Assembly (NCBI RefSeq): GCF_020037125.1
Contig: NZ_JAIQDG010000016.1
Location: forward strand, 124,001-188,000
Direction: 5' to 3'
Length of the DNA stretch: 64,000 nt
Origin: Myxococcus sp. RHSTA-1-4
Lineage (GTDB): Bacteria > Myxococcota > Myxococcia > Myxococcales > Myxococcaceae
Below are positions 61,739 through 64,000 of the stretch, piece after piece (position 1 is the stretch's first letter; each line of letters starts with the position of its first letter). The notes beneath the pieces are model-generated. The model was not told the origin of the DNA. It saw only the letters and a program-made list of their open reading frames with translations, and did not search any database. A program made the position numbers and the translations under genes.

Positions 61739-62679
61739 GGTGCGGCCTCGCGCGTCGGCTCCGCGGCTTCCCGAGGCGTGAAGACATCCGCGAGGCGCTC
61801 CACCAGCTCGGGGCCGGTGAGGGGCAACTCCGGCAGCGTGAGCAGCGGGACATGGAGGCCCGCGGCCAGCCGCGCGTGGGCGGCCCGGGCGCGCTCCAGG
61901 CGGGCCAGGGCGCGGGTGCCTCGGTGGGGGCCGTGCGTGGCGAGCAGCCGCTGGAGCGCGGCGTGGGACTCGGGGGTGAAGGGGTCCTCGGGCATGCGGT
62001 TGAGGACGGCGGCGGCCAGGGGCAGTCCCAGCCGCTCCAGCTCCGAGGCCAGGGTGAGCGCCTCGCTGACGGGCAGCGGCTCCGGGAGGCTGGTGAGGAG
62101 GACGGCGGTGCGCGCCGGGTCCTGGAGGAAGTCGAGCCCCTCTCGCACGGTGCGGCCGATGGGCCCGCCGGGCATGAGCGACAGCACCGTGCGCGGCAGC
62201 GCGGCGATGGCCAGCGCGTGGCCGGTGGCCGGCAGGTCGATGATGGACAGTGGATGGGTGAACCGGCCATCCGGCAGGGTGCGCCGCACCAGGGTGAGCA
62301 TCTGGTAGAGCAGGCCCATCTCCCGCAGCGCGGGGCCCGCCTCCAGGAAGCGGCGCAGGGCGCGCGAGCGCAGCGCGGCGTCGGCCAGCCAGCGCACGGG
62401 CAGGGTGTCCTGGAGGAAGTGCCGGTGCCCCTCCGACGCGGCCAGCCGCACGAAGCTCAGGTGGGGCCGTACCTCCGTCACCCGCGGGCCCTCGTCACGT
62501 GCGCCCACCAGCGCGGCCAGGGGGGACGGGCCGTCGTCGTCCGGGGACATCTCCACCAGCAGCACTTGCCGGCCGGAGCGCGCGGCGGCGACGGCCAGCG
62601 TGGCCGCCAGCGTCGACTTCCCCACGCCCCCCTTGCCCGACACGAGCAGGGCGCGCTTTTCCCACAGTGCTTCGAGCAC
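61735..62679 (-). CDS. ArsA/GET3-like ATPase, first copy
   Basis: 314 residues from a GTG. Signature-Lys P-loop VSGKGGVGKSTLAATLAVAA, then VLLVEMSPDDDGPSPLAALV. It is clearly paralogous to the following gene and shares four bases with it (GTGA). The switch segment SIIDLPATGHALAIAALPRT marks the Walker B region. Likely forms a functional pair with the next gene. Such tandem ArsA copies occur in myxobacteria and other Gram-negatives. Substrate unknown. Confidence 0.84.
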   Translation of the reverse strand: MLEALWEKRALLVSGKGGVGKSTLAATLAVAAARSGRQVLLVEMSPDDDGPSPLAALVGARDEGPRVTEVRPHLSFVRLAASEGHRHFLQDTLPVRWLADAALRSRALRRFLEAGPALREMGLLYQMLTLVRRTLPDGRFTHPLSIIDLPATGHALAIAALPRTVLSLMPGGPIGRTVREGLDFLQDPARTAVLLTSLPEPLPVSEALTLASELERLGLPLAAAVLNRMPEDPFTPESHAALQRLLATHGPHRGTRALARLERARAAHARLAAGLHVPLLTLPELPLTGPELVERLADVFTPREAAEPTREAAP

Positions 62680-62902
62680 CGGTCACCGTCCTGTCGCCGC
62701 GCCGGGAGGGCGCCGCCCTCTCACAGTGAGGAAGGTGGCCTTGCACGACAACCGCCGCTCCCGTGCGCCGTTCGCTGGCGCGCGGCCGCTCGGATGTCTG
62801 GATGGCCGGCGTGTCCGCCATCGGACGGGACATGACGGCCTCGGGGACCGCAATCCCCCTCACGCGGCCCGGACGGTGACGCCGGCCCGCCGTGGGCGCG
62901 GC

Positions 62903-63331
62903 TCAGCGTGCCAGCTTGAGGGGCACCACGGCCTTGTCGTCCACCTTGCCCGTCAGGGTGAGCCGCAGCTCCCAGGCGCCCGGCATGAAGAGGTCCAGGT
63001 CGGACACCTCGAAGTCGCCGGGGCCGAGCACGGTGATGCGCGGGTTGCCGTCGATGCCGTGCCCCATGGAGGGCATCCAGGGGAGCACGGCCAATTCCAC
63101 GCCCGGGACGGCTCTGCCCGTCGCGGCCTCCGTGACACGGATGTGGAACCGCTGCACGCCCCGGCGCAGGGGCGTGGCGGACGACAGCACCTCCACCCGC
63201 AGGCGCCCCGAGGCGCTCGTCACCGAGGCCACCGAGGTCTCCGCCACCGCGCTCCCCGCGTCACGTGGAGCCGGGGTCGGATTAGCGGGAGCATTACCCA
63301 GCAATAACAGACACAGCATCGCGAGTTTCAT
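62903..63331 (-). CDS. FixH/YtkA-like exported protein
   Basis: 142 residues from ATG 63331 with GGAGG five bases upstream. Signal peptide (KLAMLCLLLLGNAPANPTP). The mature part reads like a YtkA/FixH-type immunoglobulin-like domain (FHIRVTEAATGRAVPGVELA, PWMPSMGHGIDGNPRITVLG, MPGAWELRLTLTGKVDDKAV), with the MPSMGHG motif that in this family binds copper (Met/His). Divergent from an SCO-like gene, which fits a copper-handling role. Confidence 0.8.
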   Translation of the reverse strand: MKLAMLCLLLLGNAPANPTPAPRDAGSAVAETSVASVTSASGRLRVEVLSSATPLRRGVQRFHIRVTEAATGRAVPGVELAVLPWMPSMGHGIDGNPRITVLGPGDFEVSDLDLFMPGAWELRLTLTGKVDDKAVVPLKLAR

Positions 63332-63446
63332 CCGTCCTCCAGGGGCCTGCACTCACGAGAGCGTTGTACCGGAGCGCTCGCGCGCGCACGCCGCGACAAG
63401 ACGCCGCACCTCATGCGGGCCGCGTTCGAGCGAGGCTTGGCGCACC

Positions 63447-64000
63447 ATGAAACTCCGCCTGTCGCAGCCGTTCCTCGAAGCCCCGCACCTGTTCGAGTGG
63501 GTGCGAGGCGGCCTGGGAGTCCTGGGCCTCGTCACCGTGCTGCTGCTGTGTACCGCGCTCGGCTCCGCGATTCGGCTGGCGCTGCCGGATGCGGGCGGAG
63601 GGACTCCCACGCCGTGGGTGATGAGCCCGCTCCCCTTTTTCGGGCAGCTCTCTCCGTTCGAGCTGAAGGACGCGGAGGGCTCGCTCTTCGGGACGCGGCG
63701 GCTTCGCGGCGGCGTCTACGTCCTCCAGTTCCTGTCGAGCGACTCGCGGGACGAGGCACGCGCCACGCTGGAGCGGCTGTCCGTGGTGTGGCGCCGGCTG
63801 GAGGCGGAGCGCCTGCCCGTCCGCTTCGTCGTGGTGGACCGCGCGCCGCCCGGAGCGGCGCACCCGGGCGACGTGGCGGGGATGCTGCCGGGGCCATGGC
63901 ACGTGCTGGAGGGGGGCGCGGCGCTGGAGGCCGAGGTGGGGGCGTTGCTGCGGGAGACGGAGGCCCCCGGCCAGGCCGGAGGGACGCGGGTGACGCCCGC
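63447..64000 (+). CDS. SCO-like thioredoxin-fold protein, 3'-truncated by the window edge
   Basis: At least 184 residues from ATG 63447. An N-terminal membrane helix (GLGVLGLVTVLLLCTALGSA) is followed by a thioredoxin-fold domain (LKDAEGSLFGTRRLRGGVYV, LQFLSSDSRDEARATLERLS) with the layout of SCO-family proteins. The expected CxxxC copper motif is replaced by SSDSRD, so it cannot bind copper in the classical way. Runs off the window. Divergent from the FixH-like gene, 115 bp away. Confidence 0.7.
   Translation, partial: MKLRLSQPFLEAPHLFEWVRGGLGVLGLVTVLLLCTALGSAIRLALPDAGGGTPTPWVMSPLPFFGQLSPFELKDAEGSLFGTRRLRGGVYVLQFLSSDSRDEARATLERLSVVWRRLEAERLPVRFVVVDRAPPGAAHPGDVAGMLPGPWHVLEGGAALEAEVGALLRETEAPGQAGGTRVTP

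Overview
The window is high-GC DNA (roughly 70 %) packed with short-spaced operons, and the gene content points to a myxobacterium of the Myxococcus/Corallococcus/Pyxidicoccus group. The signs are a SitA6-type polymorphic lipoprotein toxin beside a double-CXXCG immunity protein (families known as Myxococcus paralogues), many lipoproteins and sensor kinases, a TonB receptor fused to a TonB-C domain, and several hypothetical proteins of myxobacterial style. No rRNA, tRNA, insertion sequence, CRISPR array or prophage was seen.

Layout. 1-745: 3'-truncated lipoprotein gene. 984-7133: a two-gene RADAR anti-phage module (RdrA ATPase, RdrB adenosine deaminase) on the minus strand, preceded by about 600 bp with two near-identical 22-bp palindromes. 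7730-9490: a membrane protein, then a divergent pair of an excisionase-type HTH gene and a PIN-domain gene that looks like a toxin-antitoxin pair in an unusual arrangement. 9501-13757 (minus): an operon of acyltransferase, alpha/beta hydrolase, proline dehydrogenase, thioredoxin-like lipoprotein and outer-membrane beta-barrel protein. The barrel gene has an in-frame TGA where a cysteine is expected, followed by a hairpin resembling a bacterial SECIS element, so it is a selenoprotein candidate. 13960-16508: hemerythrin-like protein, a basic zinc-motif protein, tryptophan 2,3-dioxygenase and a Cys-rich lipoprotein. 16675-19270: three translationally coupled genes (DUF3696-type ATPase, PIN-like nuclease, RNA ligase) that I consider the best candidate for an undescribed RNA-targeting defence or repair system.

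19391-37889: Uma2 nuclease-like protein, RMD1/DUF155 protein, a four-GAF histidine kinase, TetR regulator, TonB-dependent receptor plus lipoprotein, the SitA6/SitI6 cassette, an OmpA/thrombospondin-3 lipoprotein, a receiver-cyclase, a pseudopilin-like protein, a triple universal stress protein, a degenerate sigma54-activator-like protein, a macrodomain protein and two small hypotheticals. 37890-38730 is a GC-rich tandem-repeat tract. 38731-44130: SCO protein, a LysM/peptidoglycan-binding protein followed by a large protein with an L,D-transpeptidase-like motif, and a secreted discoidin-like protein. 44444-49365: a cytochrome oxidase cluster whose subunit I lacks the usual D- and K-pathway residues, interrupted by an antisense YjzC-like gene. 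49470-55891: LysM-GH19 muralytic enzyme, an effector-like hypothetical, acetyltransferase, membrane protein, SnoaL-like protein and a second GAF histidine kinase. 56362-58710: b561-like, YceI and double-Rieske operon. 58765-64000: CBS-domain protein, a 57-residue double-glycine-leader Cys-rich peptide with its own intrinsic terminator, tandem ArsA-type ATPases, a FixH/YtkA-like protein and a truncated SCO-like protein.

Themes are phage and kin conflict (RADAR, ATPase-PIN-ligase, HTH-PIN, SitAI, possible peptidoglycan effectors), respiration and redox (oxidase, SCO proteins, Rieske, b561, thioredoxin-barrel pair), and signalling (two hybrid-free histidine kinases, a cyclase, CBS and USP proteins). 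All functions are assigned by reading motifs; no database search was run.
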